Of a DNA stretch of 64,000 bases, positions 1-8,333 are shown in pieces (the stretch's first letter is position 1; every line of letters begins with the position of its first letter). This DNA comes from Streptomyces sp. NBC_00557. Lineage in GTDB: Bacteria > Actinomycetota > Actinomycetes > Streptomycetales > Streptomycetaceae. The notes under the pieces are model-generated. The model ran no database searches. It was not told where the DNA came from and saw only the letters and a program-made list of their open reading frames with translations. The position numbers were made by a program, and so were the translations under genes. The stretch is taken from positions 248,001 through 312,000 of the forward strand of contig NZ_CP107796.1 in the NCBI RefSeq assembly GCF_036345995.1, in the 5' to 3' direction.

Positions 1-102
1 CCGCGGCTGCCTCGCCCCGTGTGCCGCCACCCCGGCGTCGGCCTGTACGTCGGCGAGCGCAAGGGCGAAGGCGGCATGCGGCGCCGCTGCGGGGAAGCGA
101 GG

Positions 103-1239
103 CTACTTCAGGCCGGTTTCGGCGCAGCTCGCCTCGTACTTGGGGGTGCAGATGTCTGCGACGGAGTAGACGCCGTCCGCGACCACCGTGCTTTTGACGT
201 TGTCCTTCGTGAGTGCCACCACCGGCAAGAGCAGTGCGGGAATCTTCTTCGTCGTCGGGCTGTCGACGGTGTCGCGAGTGAGCGCGTCGAACTGGATGTC
301 CTTGCCCTGGACCTTGTCCACCGCCATCTGTGCGGCGCCTTCGGCCTCGTCGAGGAACGATTTGTACACGGTCATGTACTGTTCGCCCGCAACGATCCGC
401 TGCACGGCGTCCAGATTTGCGTCCTGCCCGGTCACCGGTGGCATCTCGGTGACGCCGGCCTTCTTCAGCTGGTCGATGACGGCGCCGGCCATGCCGTCGT
501 TCGCCGAGTAGACGGCGGCGATGTTGTTCACCCCGATCGACCGGATCGCGTCCTTCATGTTGGCTCGGGCCACCGCGGGCGACCACTTGGCGGTGTCGTA
601 CTGCTTGGCGATCCGGGTCTCGCCCTGGAGTTCGCCGAGGGCGCCCTTTTCGAACTGTGCTGTGTTCGGGTCGGCGGGGTCGCCGTTCATCATGACGATC
701 TCGCTGTGCGCGGCCTTCGGGCCGAGTGCCTGGATGATGGCGCGGCCCTGTACCTGGCCGACGAGTTCGTTGTCGTGCGAGACGTAAGCGTCGATCGGCC
801 CCTGGGCAAGACGGTCGTAGGCGATGACGGGTATGCCCGCGTCCGCGGCCTTCTGTACGTCCGGTGCGATGGCCTTGGCATCCACCGGGTCCACCACGAT
901 GACGTCGGCCTTCTCGTGCACCATCTGCTGGAACTGTCGAGACTGCGTGGCCGTGCTCGCCTCGGCGTTGGCGTAGAGGACCTTTCCCTTGCCGTGCGTG
1001 AGGGAAGCGACCTCCTTTTTGAAGATGGGGTGGTCGGACTTCTCGAAGCGTGCCGTGTTCCTGTCGGGGAGAAGCAAGCCCACCGAGATGCCGTCCCCCT
1101 TCTTCGAGGATGCCGAACTGCCGCTCCCGACTGCGCTGCCGGTCACTCCGCATGCGGTGAGTGCGAGGGCCGACGTGGAGGCGGCCAGAGCGACCGCGAC
1201 ATGACACGCGGCGGTCCTGTGGTTGGCGGGGGTGTTCAC
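103..1239 (-). CDS. Xylose-type sugar ABC transporter substrate-binding lipoprotein
   Basis: A 378-residue exported solute-binding protein that should capture a monosaccharide outside the membrane and deliver it to an ABC permease. It starts at GTG, has a signal peptide ending in a lipobox (ALTAC, Cys30) and a Ser/Gly-rich linker, then a periplasmic-binding-protein type 1 fold. Motifs such as YDRLAQGPIDAYVSHDN and VTGQDANLDAVQRI match XylF/ChvE-like binding proteins. The upstream AAGG with an 8-base spacer is a modest ribosome site. Transcription runs leftward out of the window, so the expected ATPase and permease genes would lie beyond position 1. Family membership is clear; xylose as ligand is inference from similarity, and related pentoses or galactose are possible. 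Confidence 0.88.
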   Translation of the reverse strand: MNTPANHRTAACHVAVALAASTSALALTACGVTGSAVGSGSSASSKKGDGISVGLLLPDRNTARFEKSDHPIFKKEVASLTHGKGKVLYANAEASTATQSRQFQQMVHEKADVIVVDPVDAKAIAPDVQKAADAGIPVIAYDRLAQGPIDAYVSHDNELVGQVQGRAIIQALGPKAAHSEIVMMNGDPADPNTAQFEKGALGELQGETRIAKQYDTAKWSPAVARANMKDAIRSIGVNNIAAVYSANDGMAGAVIDQLKKAGVTEMPPVTGQDANLDAVQRIVAGEQYMTVYKSFLDEAEGAAQMAVDKVQGKDIQFDALTRDTVDSPTTKKIPALLLPVVALTKDNVKSTVVADGVYSVADICTPKYEASCAETGLK

Positions 1240-1551
1240 ATCAGGTGCCTTCCGAGACGGGGATCATGGCCACCCAAGCACGGATGCACAGACGGCGACG
1301 TCGGCGGAGCCCAACGTCTAGGGATTGCACGGGGGTTCCACACGTGACCGTCACATCTCGGCCTGCTGAACTGCCGTGGAAGTGTTCCTGCATGTCAGGT
1401 GTGAGAGCCGGTCACGCCTGACGTCCGGGGCGGCGCCGCCCTTCGGACTGCGGTTGCTGCGGCTCGCGGACCGGCCGCACCGCGAGGTCTCCGTCCGTGG
1501 CCGGTCGCGCCGGACGCGGCCCGCCGCGGACGGCCAGTGGTCCCTCGGGGT
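1240..1551. other. Intergenic region upstream of the sugar-binding protein
   Basis: About 310 bases between the start of the binding-protein gene and the stop of the leftward serine protease gene. It must carry the promoter of the binding-protein gene, but I see no convincing -35/-10 pair and no copy of the GACAACGTTGTC palindrome found further right. No credible coding sequence. Confidence 0.5.
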
Positions 1552-2562
1552 TCAGGAACCGGCTGCGTTGTATGCGCCGGCTGCCTCCTTGCCGTAGTAC
1601 GGGTGGTACTCGTAGTCGCCGGCCCCGATGCTGATGTTGCCGATCTGCATGCCGGTGCCGTTGCCGGCGTCGAAGCGGGCCAGGAAGGGGCCGCCGCTGG
1701 AGCCGCCCGTCTGCACGCAGTCGATTCCCCAGATGCCGCCGCCGCCGTGCCCGCTCTGGAAGACCTCCGTGCCGGCGCACCAGTTCATCTGCTCGCCGCC
1801 TCCCTCGGCCGCGGAGCCGCCGTAGCCGAAGGAGTAGACGTACTGTCCGGGCGTCTGGTCGAAGCCGATGCCCTCGCCGCCCACCGTGTCCACCAGCCTG
1901 CGGCCGTTCACCGTGCCGACCGTGGCGAAGGCCGCGTCCCAGGCCGCGTCCGCGTCGCCGATGCGCTGCGGTTCCCAGTGCAGGGAGGTCGCGGCGAAGG
2001 TACCGAAGGGGCGGTTGCCGTGGTCGTAACCGGGGATGAAGACCCAGTTCGTGTACGCGGTGCCGTCCGTGTCCACGACGCAGTGGCCCGCCGTGGCCAC
2101 GACGGACTTGTTGCCGCTGTTCACCGCGTCGCCACTGCAGGCGTACGTGCCGCCGTTCTTCGGGTTGGTGAAGAAGACCTTGCCTGCGGTGGTGGAGATC
2201 AGGCCGCCACCGGTCCAGCGCTGCGGCGCGGAGGCCGCGATGTGCGCCGTGTGCCCGACACGGTCGCGGGCCCGGTCACTCCTGGGCATCGCCGCCGGAA
2301 CGGAGAAGGGGTGGGAGAGATGTCCTGGCGTGCCGGTGCCAGTGCCGTGCCGACCGGCGGCGGTGGGGGCCGCCGTGTCGAGGTCGACGGCGTGTGCCAG
2401 GCGGTCGGGGGTCCAGAACTTCAGGGCGGCGGCCTGTCGCACGGCGCTGACGCGAGCCGATGAGGCGGGAGCCGGCCGGGCGGAGGCCTGGGGTGCGGCC
2501 AGCGCCAGGGACGCGCTCACTGCTACGAGGGCGGCCAACCGCCCTGCACGACGTGGTGACAA
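1552..2562 (-). CDS. Secreted trypsin-like serine protease (S1 family)
   Basis: A 336-residue exported serine endopeptidase. An N-terminal signal sequence (about residues 1-28, ending ASA) is followed by a propeptide-like Ala/Thr-rich stretch and a chymotrypsin-fold domain. The likely triad is His160 in ATAGHC, Asp209 in WDAAF and Ser289 in TGGSSGGPF; cysteines near the His and Ser motifs probably form disulfides. The start is a rare TTG: AGGAGG sits six bases upstream (cctcct at 2569-2574 on the plus strand), and no ATG or GTG is better placed. The gene is divergent from the GH127 gene, and a perfect palindrome lies immediately upstream of its ribosome site, so LacI-type control is likely. 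The physiological substrate is unknown. Confidence 0.87.
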   Translation of the reverse strand: MSPRRAGRLAALVAVSASLALAAPQASARPAPASSARVSAVRQAAALKFWTPDRLAHAVDLDTAAPTAAGRHGTGTGTPGHLSHPFSVPAAMPRSDRARDRVGHTAHIAASAPQRWTGGGLISTTAGKVFFTNPKNGGTYACSGDAVNSGNKSVVATAGHCVVDTDGTAYTNWVFIPGYDHGNRPFGTFAATSLHWEPQRIGDADAAWDAAFATVGTVNGRRLVDTVGGEGIGFDQTPGQYVYSFGYGGSAAEGGGEQMNWCAGTEVFQSGHGGGGIWGIDCVQTGGSSGGPFLARFDAGNGTGMQIGNISIGAGDYEYHPYYGKEAAGAYNAAGS

Positions 2563-2569
2563 CGTTTAC
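2558..2569. promoter_or_regulatory. Degenerate LacI-type operator over the protease start codon
   Basis: GACAACGTTTAC matches 10 of 12 positions of the GACAACGTTGTC palindrome found nearby. It overlaps the TTG start and the edge of the ribosome site of the protease gene. Its centre is 25 bp from that of the perfect site at 2579-2598, so two repressor dimers could bind in tandem (inference). Confidence 0.45.
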
Positions 2570-2578
2570 CTCCTGGAG

Positions 2579-2598
2579 CTCCGACAACGTTGTCGGAG
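2579..2598. promoter_or_regulatory. Perfect 20-bp palindrome, LacI-type operator of the protease gene
   Basis: CTCCGACAACGTTGTCGGAG is its own reverse complement with a central CG, the usual geometry of LacI-family operators. It lies just upstream of the AGGAGG of the leftward protease gene, where binding should block transcription. The core GACAACGTTGTC recurs at 3069-3080, and with one mismatch at 62820-62831. Confidence 0.7.
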
Positions 2599-3022
2599 GA
2601 AATGTGGGGTCCATTCGGCGAAGGCGTGTGCGGCGGGCGGGCCGGCCGACGGCGGCCGGGAGCACGCGACGTCGCGCCCTCGGCGAGGCGCGGTGTGCAG
2701 GATCATCGAGATCAGAGCATGGTCATGTCAATACTTGGTCTGGTCCTTTGGCCGGAAGGCACCCCTGTCCGAAAACCTGCTCCCGTCGGGTCACGTGCGC
2801 GACGACGGTGAGGCGAGGGCTGCTCACCTCGCCCTCCGGGCACCTCAGCCGACAGGGTGCCCTTCCCCCAGGGCCGTGTCGGCACCAGCAGCACCAGGCC
2901 CTTGGGCGTCGACGACCGGACAACAGCCCACTGCGGCGCGCAGGTTCGCCATGCGGCGGCACCGCGCCGCGGCTCTGGACAGACGTATCAGTCCGTGCTG
3001 TCATGCCTACGTCACGATTCTC

Positions 3023-3030
3023 CAACGTTG
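3023..3030. promoter_or_regulatory. Weak AACGTT-centred half-operator upstream of GH127
   Basis: CAACGTTG, in the context CTCCAACGTTGTACG, keeps the core of the nearby GACAACGTTGTC operator but loses symmetry on the right. Its centre is 48 bp upstream of that of the better site at 3069-3080. It may be an auxiliary site. Confidence 0.3.
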
Positions 3031-3068
3031 TACGCAACACCGCACGCCGCTCGGGCACAGCGGGGTGA

Positions 3069-3080
3069 GACAACGTTGTC
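3069..3080. promoter_or_regulatory. Perfect 12-bp LacI-type operator upstream of GH127
   Basis: GACAACGTTGTC is a perfect palindrome about 65 bases before the GH127 start codon. It is identical to the core of the 20-bp palindrome before the protease gene. It probably overlaps the GH127 promoter or its early transcribed region. Confidence 0.65.
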
Positions 3081-3143
3081 GCACGCTCACGCCCAGACGC
3101 ACACGCACCCCGCCCCGCGAGCGCCGGAAGGCAGGTCGACCGC

Positions 3144-5543
3144 ATGTCCGTCAGCAGAAGAACGCTCCTCGGTGCGGGCGCCCTGGGCCTGGGCGCCTCA
3201 GCTCTCGGTGCGCCCTTCGCCCGTGCCGTGCAGGCGGCGCCCCGACCGAGCGCCGCGAGCCCGGTGCCCGACCGCTTCCGGAGACTGCCCCCTGGCAGCG
3301 TCACCGCGCACGGCTGGCTGGCCGGCCAGCTCAGGCTCCAACTCGGCGGTCTGTGCGGCCAGTACGAGCGCATATCCCATTTCCTCGACTTCTCCTCCTC
3401 CGGCTGGGTGCACCCGGAGAACGGCGCGTGGGAAGAGCTGCCGTACTGGCTGCGGGGCTATCTGCCGCTGGCGATCGCCACCGGCGACGAGACCGCGCTG
3501 GCACGTTCGCGTACGTGGGTCGACGCGATCCTGGCGACCCAGGACAGCGACGGTTTCTTCGGGCCTCGCGCCCTGCGCACTTCGCTGAACGGGGGCCCAG
3601 ACTTCTGGCCTTACCTGCCGCTGCTGCAGGCCCTGCGCACCCATGAGGAGTATTCCGGGGACCAGCGCGTGCTGCCGTTCGTCACCCGCTTCCTGCGCTT
3701 CATGAACGCGCAGGGGCCGGGCGCCTTCAACTCCGGCTGGGTATCGTACCGTTGGGGCGACGGCCTCGACGTCGTCACCTGGCTGTACCGCCGTACCAGG
3801 GAGGGTTTCCTGCTCGACCTGGCCGCCAGGATGCACGCCTACGGTGTCGACTGGACCGGCCCGACACCGACCCGCCACAACGTCAACATCGCCCAGGGGT
3901 TCCGGGAGCCCGCCCAGTACGCGCAGCTGACCGGGTCCGCCGACCTCACCCAGGCGACCTACCGCGCCTACGACGCCGTCATGAGCGGGTACGGCCGGTT
4001 CCCGGGCGGCGGGATGGCCGGTGACGAGAACTACCGTCCCGGATTCGGCGACCCCCGGCAGGGCTTCGAGACCTGCGGAATCGTCGAGTTCATGGCCAGC
4101 CACGAACTGCTCACCCGGATCACCGGCGACCCCGTGTGGGCCGACCACTGCGAGGAACTGGCCTTCAACATGCTGCCGGCCGCCCTCGACCCCGAGGGAA
4201 AGTCGACCCACTACATCACCGGCGCGAACAGCGTCGGCCTGGACAACCGGCCCAAGACGCAAGGGCAGTTCCAGAACGGCTTCGCCATGCAGGCGTTCCA
4301 GGCCGGCGTCGACCAGTACCGGTGCTGCCCCCACAACTACGGCATGGGCTGGCCCTACTTCACGGAGGAACTCTGGCTCGCCTCTCCCGACAGGGGCCTG
4401 GCCGCCGCCATGTACGCCCCGAGCACGGTCCGAGCCCAGGTCGGCCACGGCACGACGGTGACGCTGACCGAGGAGACCGGCTACCCCTTCAGGGACACGG
4501 TCACCCTGTCCCTGTCCACGCCGCGACCCGTGTCGTTTCCTCTCCGGATGCGGGTGCCCGGCTGGTGCACCGATCCCGAACTGCGGGTGAACGGCACACC
4601 GTTCCCCGTCCAGGGCGGCCCCTCCTGGGCTCGCGTGGAGCGCACCTGGAGGGACGGCGACGTGGTCCTGCTACGGCTGCCCCAGCAGGCCCGGCTGCGG
4701 CACTGGCCCGATCAGCACCACGCCGTCAGCGTCGACCGGGGCCCGCTGACCTACTCCCTCCGGATCGGCGAACGCTACGACCGCTACGCGGGGGGCGACG
4801 CCTTCCCCTCCTACGAGGTCCACGCGACCACGCCGTGGAACTACGGCCTTCTCGCGGACACGGAGCTCGACGTCACCGAGGTCTCCGGGGACGTACCGGA
4901 CCAGCCCTTCACCCACGGCACCACGCCGCTGCGGATCTCCGCCCGGGCCCGGCGGATCCCCGAATGGATCGCGGACGACGAGCACGTCGTCGCCCCGCTG
5001 CAGGACGGGCCCGCCGCGAGCGACTCCCCCGTGGAGACGGTCTCGCTCGTGCCGATGGGTGCGGCACGGCTGCGCATCACCTCCTTCCCGGTGGTGGCGG
5101 CCGGTGGCCGCAGGTGGGTCCCGGAACCGCCCTTCCGCAGGATCCTCAACAAGAACAGCGGCAAGGTCCTCGCCGTGGACGGCATGTCGACCGAGAACAG
5201 CGCCCGGGTCGTCCAGTTCGACAACACCGGAACCGGCGATCACGCCTGGCAGCTCGTCGACAAGGGTGACGGCTGGTACCTGATCCGCAACGGAAACAGC
5301 GGCAAGGTGCTGGGCGTCGACCGCAGGTCGACCGAGAACAGCGCGATCGTCGTGCAGTACGAGGACAACGGCACCGCCGACCACCTGTGGAGCCTGGTGG
5401 AGGACGGCACCGGCTGGTACCGCATCCGCAACAAGAACAGTGGCAAGGTGCTCGGCGTGGACCGCATGTCGACCGAGAACAGCGCGCAGGTGGTGCAGTA
5501 CGACGACAACGGCACCGCCGACCACCTGTGGCGGTTCCTCTGA
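3144..5543 (+). CDS. Tat-exported GH127 beta-L-arabinofuranosidase with ricin-type lectin domain
   Basis: A 799-residue secreted glycosidase of the former DUF1680 (GH127/GH146) group, which removes beta-linked L-arabinofuranose from plant glycans or hydroxyproline-rich glycoproteins. The N-terminus SRRTLLGAG is a twin-arginine signal. The catalytic region (about residues 45-640) keeps the family's thiol/zinc motifs: E309-T-C311 in FETCGIVEFM and C394-C395 in YRCCPHNYG, matching the Glu-x-Cys and Cys-Cys set of characterised members. Residues about 665-799 form a beta-trefoil lectin from three 47-residue repeats, each with NSGKVL and a Trp near the end. The gene is divergent from the protease gene and has a LacI-type operator upstream. 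Substrate is inferred from family; GH146-like activity is an alternative. Confidence 0.88.
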   Translation: MSVSRRTLLGAGALGLGASALGAPFARAVQAAPRPSAASPVPDRFRRLPPGSVTAHGWLAGQLRLQLGGLCGQYERISHFLDFSSSGWVHPENGAWEELPYWLRGYLPLAIATGDETALARSRTWVDAILATQDSDGFFGPRALRTSLNGGPDFWPYLPLLQALRTHEEYSGDQRVLPFVTRFLRFMNAQGPGAFNSGWVSYRWGDGLDVVTWLYRRTREGFLLDLAARMHAYGVDWTGPTPTRHNVNIAQGFREPAQYAQLTGSADLTQATYRAYDAVMSGYGRFPGGGMAGDENYRPGFGDPRQGFETCGIVEFMASHELLTRITGDPVWADHCEELAFNMLPAALDPEGKSTHYITGANSVGLDNRPKTQGQFQNGFAMQAFQAGVDQYRCCPHNYGMGWPYFTEELWLASPDRGLAAAMYAPSTVRAQVGHGTTVTLTEETGYPFRDTVTLSLSTPRPVSFPLRMRVPGWCTDPELRVNGTPFPVQGGPSWARVERTWRDGDVVLLRLPQQARLRHWPDQHHAVSVDRGPLTYSLRIGERYDRYAGGDAFPSYEVHATTPWNYGLLADTELDVTEVSGDVPDQPFTHGTTPLRISARARRIPEWIADDEHVVAPLQDGPAASDSPVETVSLVPMGAARLRITSFPVVAAGGRRWVPEPPFRRILNKNSGKVLAVDGMSTENSARVVQFDNTGTGDHAWQLVDKGDGWYLIRNGNSGKVLGVDRRSTENSAIVVQYEDNGTADHLWSLVEDGTGWYRIRNKNSGKVLGVDRMSTENSAQVVQYDDNGTADHLWRFL
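5150..5543 (+). repeat. Three near-identical 141-bp repeats encoding the lectin trefoil
   Basis: Three units spaced about 141 bp apart (near 5153, 5294 and 5435) each encode an NSGKVL..VD..STENSA..VQ pattern. The DNA is much more alike between units 2 and 3 than needed for the fold, pointing to recent duplication or gene conversion within the domain. Confidence 0.75.
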
Positions 5544-5683
5544 CCGACGCGTCGGGGCCGGCCTGGGGGCGGTCGCCGTCCGGCACCGGCCGCGCCGGCG
5601 TCGGTCGCAGTACCCCGCACGCCGACCGGGTGTGCCGCGCGACTCCGATCGGGTCCGCGCCCCCATGAGGCGGCGGACGTGTC

Positions 5684-5700
5684 CGTATCTGTGGGATACG
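5684..5700. promoter_or_regulatory. Inverted repeat upstream of the HD-domain gene
   Basis: CGTATC-TGTGG-GATACG is a perfect 6-bp inverted repeat with a 5-base centre, 99 bases before the HD-domain protein start. The GlxA-type regulator encoded downstream is the obvious candidate to bind it, but that is speculation. Confidence 0.35.
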
Positions 5701-5798
5701 TGGCCGGACAGACATGGCGGGCGACGACTCCACCCGAAGAGCATGGTGCTGCGCCGCAGATCCCCGCAGCGCACCCCGACGGGAAGAGGTGGCAGGCC

Positions 5799-6446
5799 AT
5801 GACCACGGACACGACCCTTGCGGCCGGCATCCCCGTACCCGACACCAAGCTCGCTAGCGAGGCGACCGAACTGGTCCGGGACACCACCAGCGAGCTCATC
5901 TTCCACCACTCTCGCCGGGTGTACTTCTTCGGCAGCCTCCAGGGGCGCAACCGGGGCCTCAGCTTCGACCCGGAACTGCTGTACATCGCCGCCCTGTTCC
6001 ACGACCTCGGCCTGAACGAGCAGTTCCGCTCCGGTGGACGCCGCTTCGAGGTCGACAGCGCCGACGAGGCCCGTCGTTTCCTGCAGTCGTACGGCGTGCC
6101 CGAGGACAGCGTGCGGCGGGTGTGGACGGCCATCGCGCTGCACACCACCCCCGGCATTCCCGCGTTCATGGAACCGGAAGTCGCGCTCATCACGGCAGGC
6201 GTCGAGTACGACGTCCTCGGTATCGGGTACGCGGACATCTCCGACGCGGACCGGCAGGACGTCGTCGCCCTGCACCCCCGTCCCGGCTTCAAGCGGCGCA
6301 TCCTCGCCGCCTTCACCGACGGCATCCGGTCCAGGCCGGAGACCACCTTCGGCAACGTCAAGGCCGACGTGCTCGAGCACTACGTGCCCGGTTTCCAGCG
6401 CGGGGACTTCGTCCGCACCATCCTGGACTCCCCGTGGGCGGAGTAG
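5799..6446 (+). CDS. HD-domain protein, cyanamide-hydratase-like
   Basis: A 215-residue cytoplasmic protein with an HD metal-binding fold. The metal-ligand pattern is visible as HHS near residue 39, FHDLG around residues 66-70 and a later IALH. The architecture resembles the HD proteins annotated as cyanamide hydratase or phosphohydrolase-like. Longer in-frame upstream extensions exist, but ATG at 5799 follows GGAAGAGG and begins the conserved part. It overlaps the GlxA-type regulator by 13 bases, so the two are probably co-transcribed and functionally linked. The actual substrate is not evident from sequence; nitrile or cyanamide hydration and nucleotide hydrolysis are both open. Confidence 0.8.
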   Translation: MTTDTTLAAGIPVPDTKLASEATELVRDTTSELIFHHSRRVYFFGSLQGRNRGLSFDPELLYIAALFHDLGLNEQFRSGGRRFEVDSADEARRFLQSYGVPEDSVRRVWTAIALHTTPGIPAFMEPEVALITAGVEYDVLGIGYADISDADRQDVVALHPRPGFKRRILAAFTDGIRSRPETTFGNVKADVLEHYVPGFQRGDFVRTILDSPWAE

Positions 6447-7420
6447 CCGGCCCGGCCTCCGGCGACGTCGTCGTGATCGTGGCCTTCGACCAGGTGCAGC
6501 TGCTGGACGTCGCCGGGCCGCTCGAGGTCTTCACGACCGCCAACCGCTGCGGCGCCGGATACGACGTACGGGTCGTCTCCCCCGACGGCCGCGACGTGGT
6601 CACGTCCTGCGGGTTGCGGGTCAGCGTCGACGCCTCCTCCGAGCAGCTTCCCGGGAACCCGCACACGCTGGTCGTTCCCGGCCGCAGGGACTGGCGGCAC
6701 GCGACGGCCGACCCCGGCCTCGTCCCGCTCGTGGCCGCACTCGCCGCTCGCACGCGCAGGGTGACCTCGGTCTGCGCGGGTGCTTTCGTACTCGCGCACA
6801 CCGGGCTCCTGGACGGCCGGCGCGCCACCACCCACTGGGAACTGGCACCTCAGCTGGCGTCCGCCTACCCGGGGGTGCGGGTGGAACCCGACCTGGTCTT
6901 CGTGCGCGACGGGCACCTCGTCACCTCGGCGGGCGTCACCGCGGGCATCGACATGGCGCTCGCCCTGGTCGAGGAGGACCACGGCGCCGACGTCGCCCGC
7001 GACGTGGCACGCCAACTGGTGGTCTTCATGGCACGGCCGGGCGGTCAGTCGCAGTTCAGCGTCCGCATGACTCCGCCGAGCCGGCATCCGCTGCTGCGCC
7101 GGGTGATGGACGAGGTCACCGCGGACCCGTCGGTCCCCTCCGGCATCGACGCACTCGCCGCGTCCGCGGGCGTCAGCACCCGGCACCTGACCCGCCTGTT
7201 CCGCCGGGAAACGGGCATGACGCCCGGGCAGTACGTCGACGCCGTCCGCCTGGAGGCCGCCAAGGCCCTGCTGTCCTCGGGCACCGCCTCGGTGGAGGAG
7301 ATCGCGCAGCAGGCCGGTTTCGGATCCTCGGAGACCATGCGACGCGTGTTCCAGAACTCCCTGGGTGTGTCTCCCACCGTGTACCGGGCCCGCTTCCGCA
7401 CCACCGGCGCCGGCGCCTGA
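6434..7420 (+). CDS. GlxA-type AraC-family transcriptional regulator
   Basis: A 328-residue regulator with an N-terminal DJ-1/PfpI-like domain (about residues 10-185, with the nucleophile-elbow-like VCAGAFVLAHTG) and a C-terminal AraC double helix-turn-helix (about residues 225-320, with LAASAGVSTRHLTRLFRRE and IAQQAGFGSSETMRRVF). The open frame extends further upstream as noise; the GTG at 6434, overlapping the end of the HD gene, is the first start that makes sense. Members of this group often activate neighbouring catabolic genes. Here the translationally coupled HD-domain gene is the natural candidate. The inducer is unknown. Confidence 0.85.
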   Translation: MGGVAGPASGDVVVIVAFDQVQLLDVAGPLEVFTTANRCGAGYDVRVVSPDGRDVVTSCGLRVSVDASSEQLPGNPHTLVVPGRRDWRHATADPGLVPLVAALAARTRRVTSVCAGAFVLAHTGLLDGRRATTHWELAPQLASAYPGVRVEPDLVFVRDGHLVTSAGVTAGIDMALALVEEDHGADVARDVARQLVVFMARPGGQSQFSVRMTPPSRHPLLRRVMDEVTADPSVPSGIDALAASAGVSTRHLTRLFRRETGMTPGQYVDAVRLEAAKALLSSGTASVEEIAQQAGFGSSETMRRVFQNSLGVSPTVYRARFRTTGAGA

Positions 7421-7530
7421 CCCGTTCGCCGAACAGAGCAGGCACCGCAGGCTCCGGGTGCCCTGAGCCGAGCGCCTTCCCGGCACGCCGGCGCGGTCCG
7501 CTGTGCGGGCTGCCGTCCTCGCCGCCGCCG

Positions 7531-8073
7531 TCAACGAGTGGTTGTGCGGTACTGGTCCGACGACAACTCGAACACGCGTACTCGCCGACCGCAGGTGGGA
7601 TTGACGGTCTCACGGACCGGGCGCATCCCCAGTTTGTCCGCGATCCGTTCGGAGGCGTCGTTGCCCACTTGAACGATACTGACGATCCGCTCCAGCCCTC
7701 GCTCCTCGAATCCGAACCTCACAGCGGCGGCAGCGGCCTCGGTGGCCAGGCCCTGCCCCCAGTGGGAACGTCCCAGCCGCCAGCCGACCTCGACCGCCGG
7801 CAGCAGTTCCGGCAGGAAGCCGGGCACCGACAGGCCGGTGAACCCGGCCAGCTCGCCTGTGGACCGGATCTCCACGGCGAAGAGGCCGAAGCCCTGTGCC
7901 TCCCACTCGCTCTCCCATGCCCGGACTTTGCTGCGGGTCTGCTGTTCGTCAAGGACGCTGCCGTCGCGGATCCATCGCATGACCTCGGGGTCGGCATGGA
8001 CGGCGGCCATGGGCGCAATGTCTTCCTCGCGCCAGCGGCGCAGGATCAAACGGGGAGTCTCCAGCGTGACCAT
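7531..8073 (-). CDS. GNAT-family N-acetyltransferase (RimJ/RimL type)
   Basis: A 180-residue cytoplasmic acetyltransferase using acetyl-CoA. It opens with the typical TPRLILRRWREED strand, and the acetyl-CoA pyrophosphate loop is seen as HWGQGLATEA. Proteins of this type acetylate ribosomal protein N-termini, amino groups of small molecules or antibiotics; no specific substrate can be read here. I place the start at the ATG at 8073, since the conserved fold begins there. In-frame ATGs further out (8109 and 8184) would add a poorly conserved leader; 8109 has GGTGAGG but no spacer. It stands alone between the GlxA-type regulator and the GH35 gene. Confidence 0.82.
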   Translation of the reverse strand: MVTLETPRLILRRWREEDIAPMAAVHADPEVMRWIRDGSVLDEQQTRSKVRAWESEWEAQGFGLFAVEIRSTGELAGFTGLSVPGFLPELLPAVEVGWRLGRSHWGQGLATEAAAAAVRFGFEERGLERIVSIVQVGNDASERIADKLGMRPVRETVNPTCGRRVRVFELSSDQYRTTTR

Positions 8074-8333
8074 CCGATCATTCTGGATCAGCAAGAGGCG
8101 CTCCGCCATCCTCACCAGCCACGTCCGGTACACGCCCTCGGACTTGACTTTCCCTTTCGGCGACGCACTCTGACGTGTCGTCAACGCCGCCCGGCGTGAC
8201 GGCCCGCGAGCCGGCCTCAGCCGTCTCGACTGCTTCGCCCCGCCCCATTGTGTTGGGCCTTGTGTCCCTTTACTGTTCGACTTTGCCTGAGTCTGTTTGG
8301 TGCTGATTGCTCAGTTTCCCTATGGAGGCCGCA

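Larger units (their letters stand above)
2563..3143. other. Divergent control region between protease and GH127 genes
   Basis: About 580 bases with no credible gene. It contains perfect palindromes at 2579-2598 and 3069-3080 and weaker AACGTT-centred sites at 2558-2569 and 3023-3030. On the minus strand a TTGACA lies at 2726-2731, next to ACCAGACCA, which resembles half of the sites found in streptomycete chitinase/DasR-type promoters; the matching -10 is weak. The arrangement fits co-regulation of both exported enzymes. Confidence 0.5.

Noticed and set aside
2726..2740. TTGACA next to ACCAGACCA as a DasR/chitinase-type promoter
   Set aside because: Only half of the dyad is present and the -10 is poor, so I mention it only inside the intergenic entry.
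5544..5555. CCGACGCGTCGG palindrome directly after the GH127 stop as a terminator
   Set aside because: It is a 12-bp palindrome with no room for a loop; any hairpin would be too short and weak.
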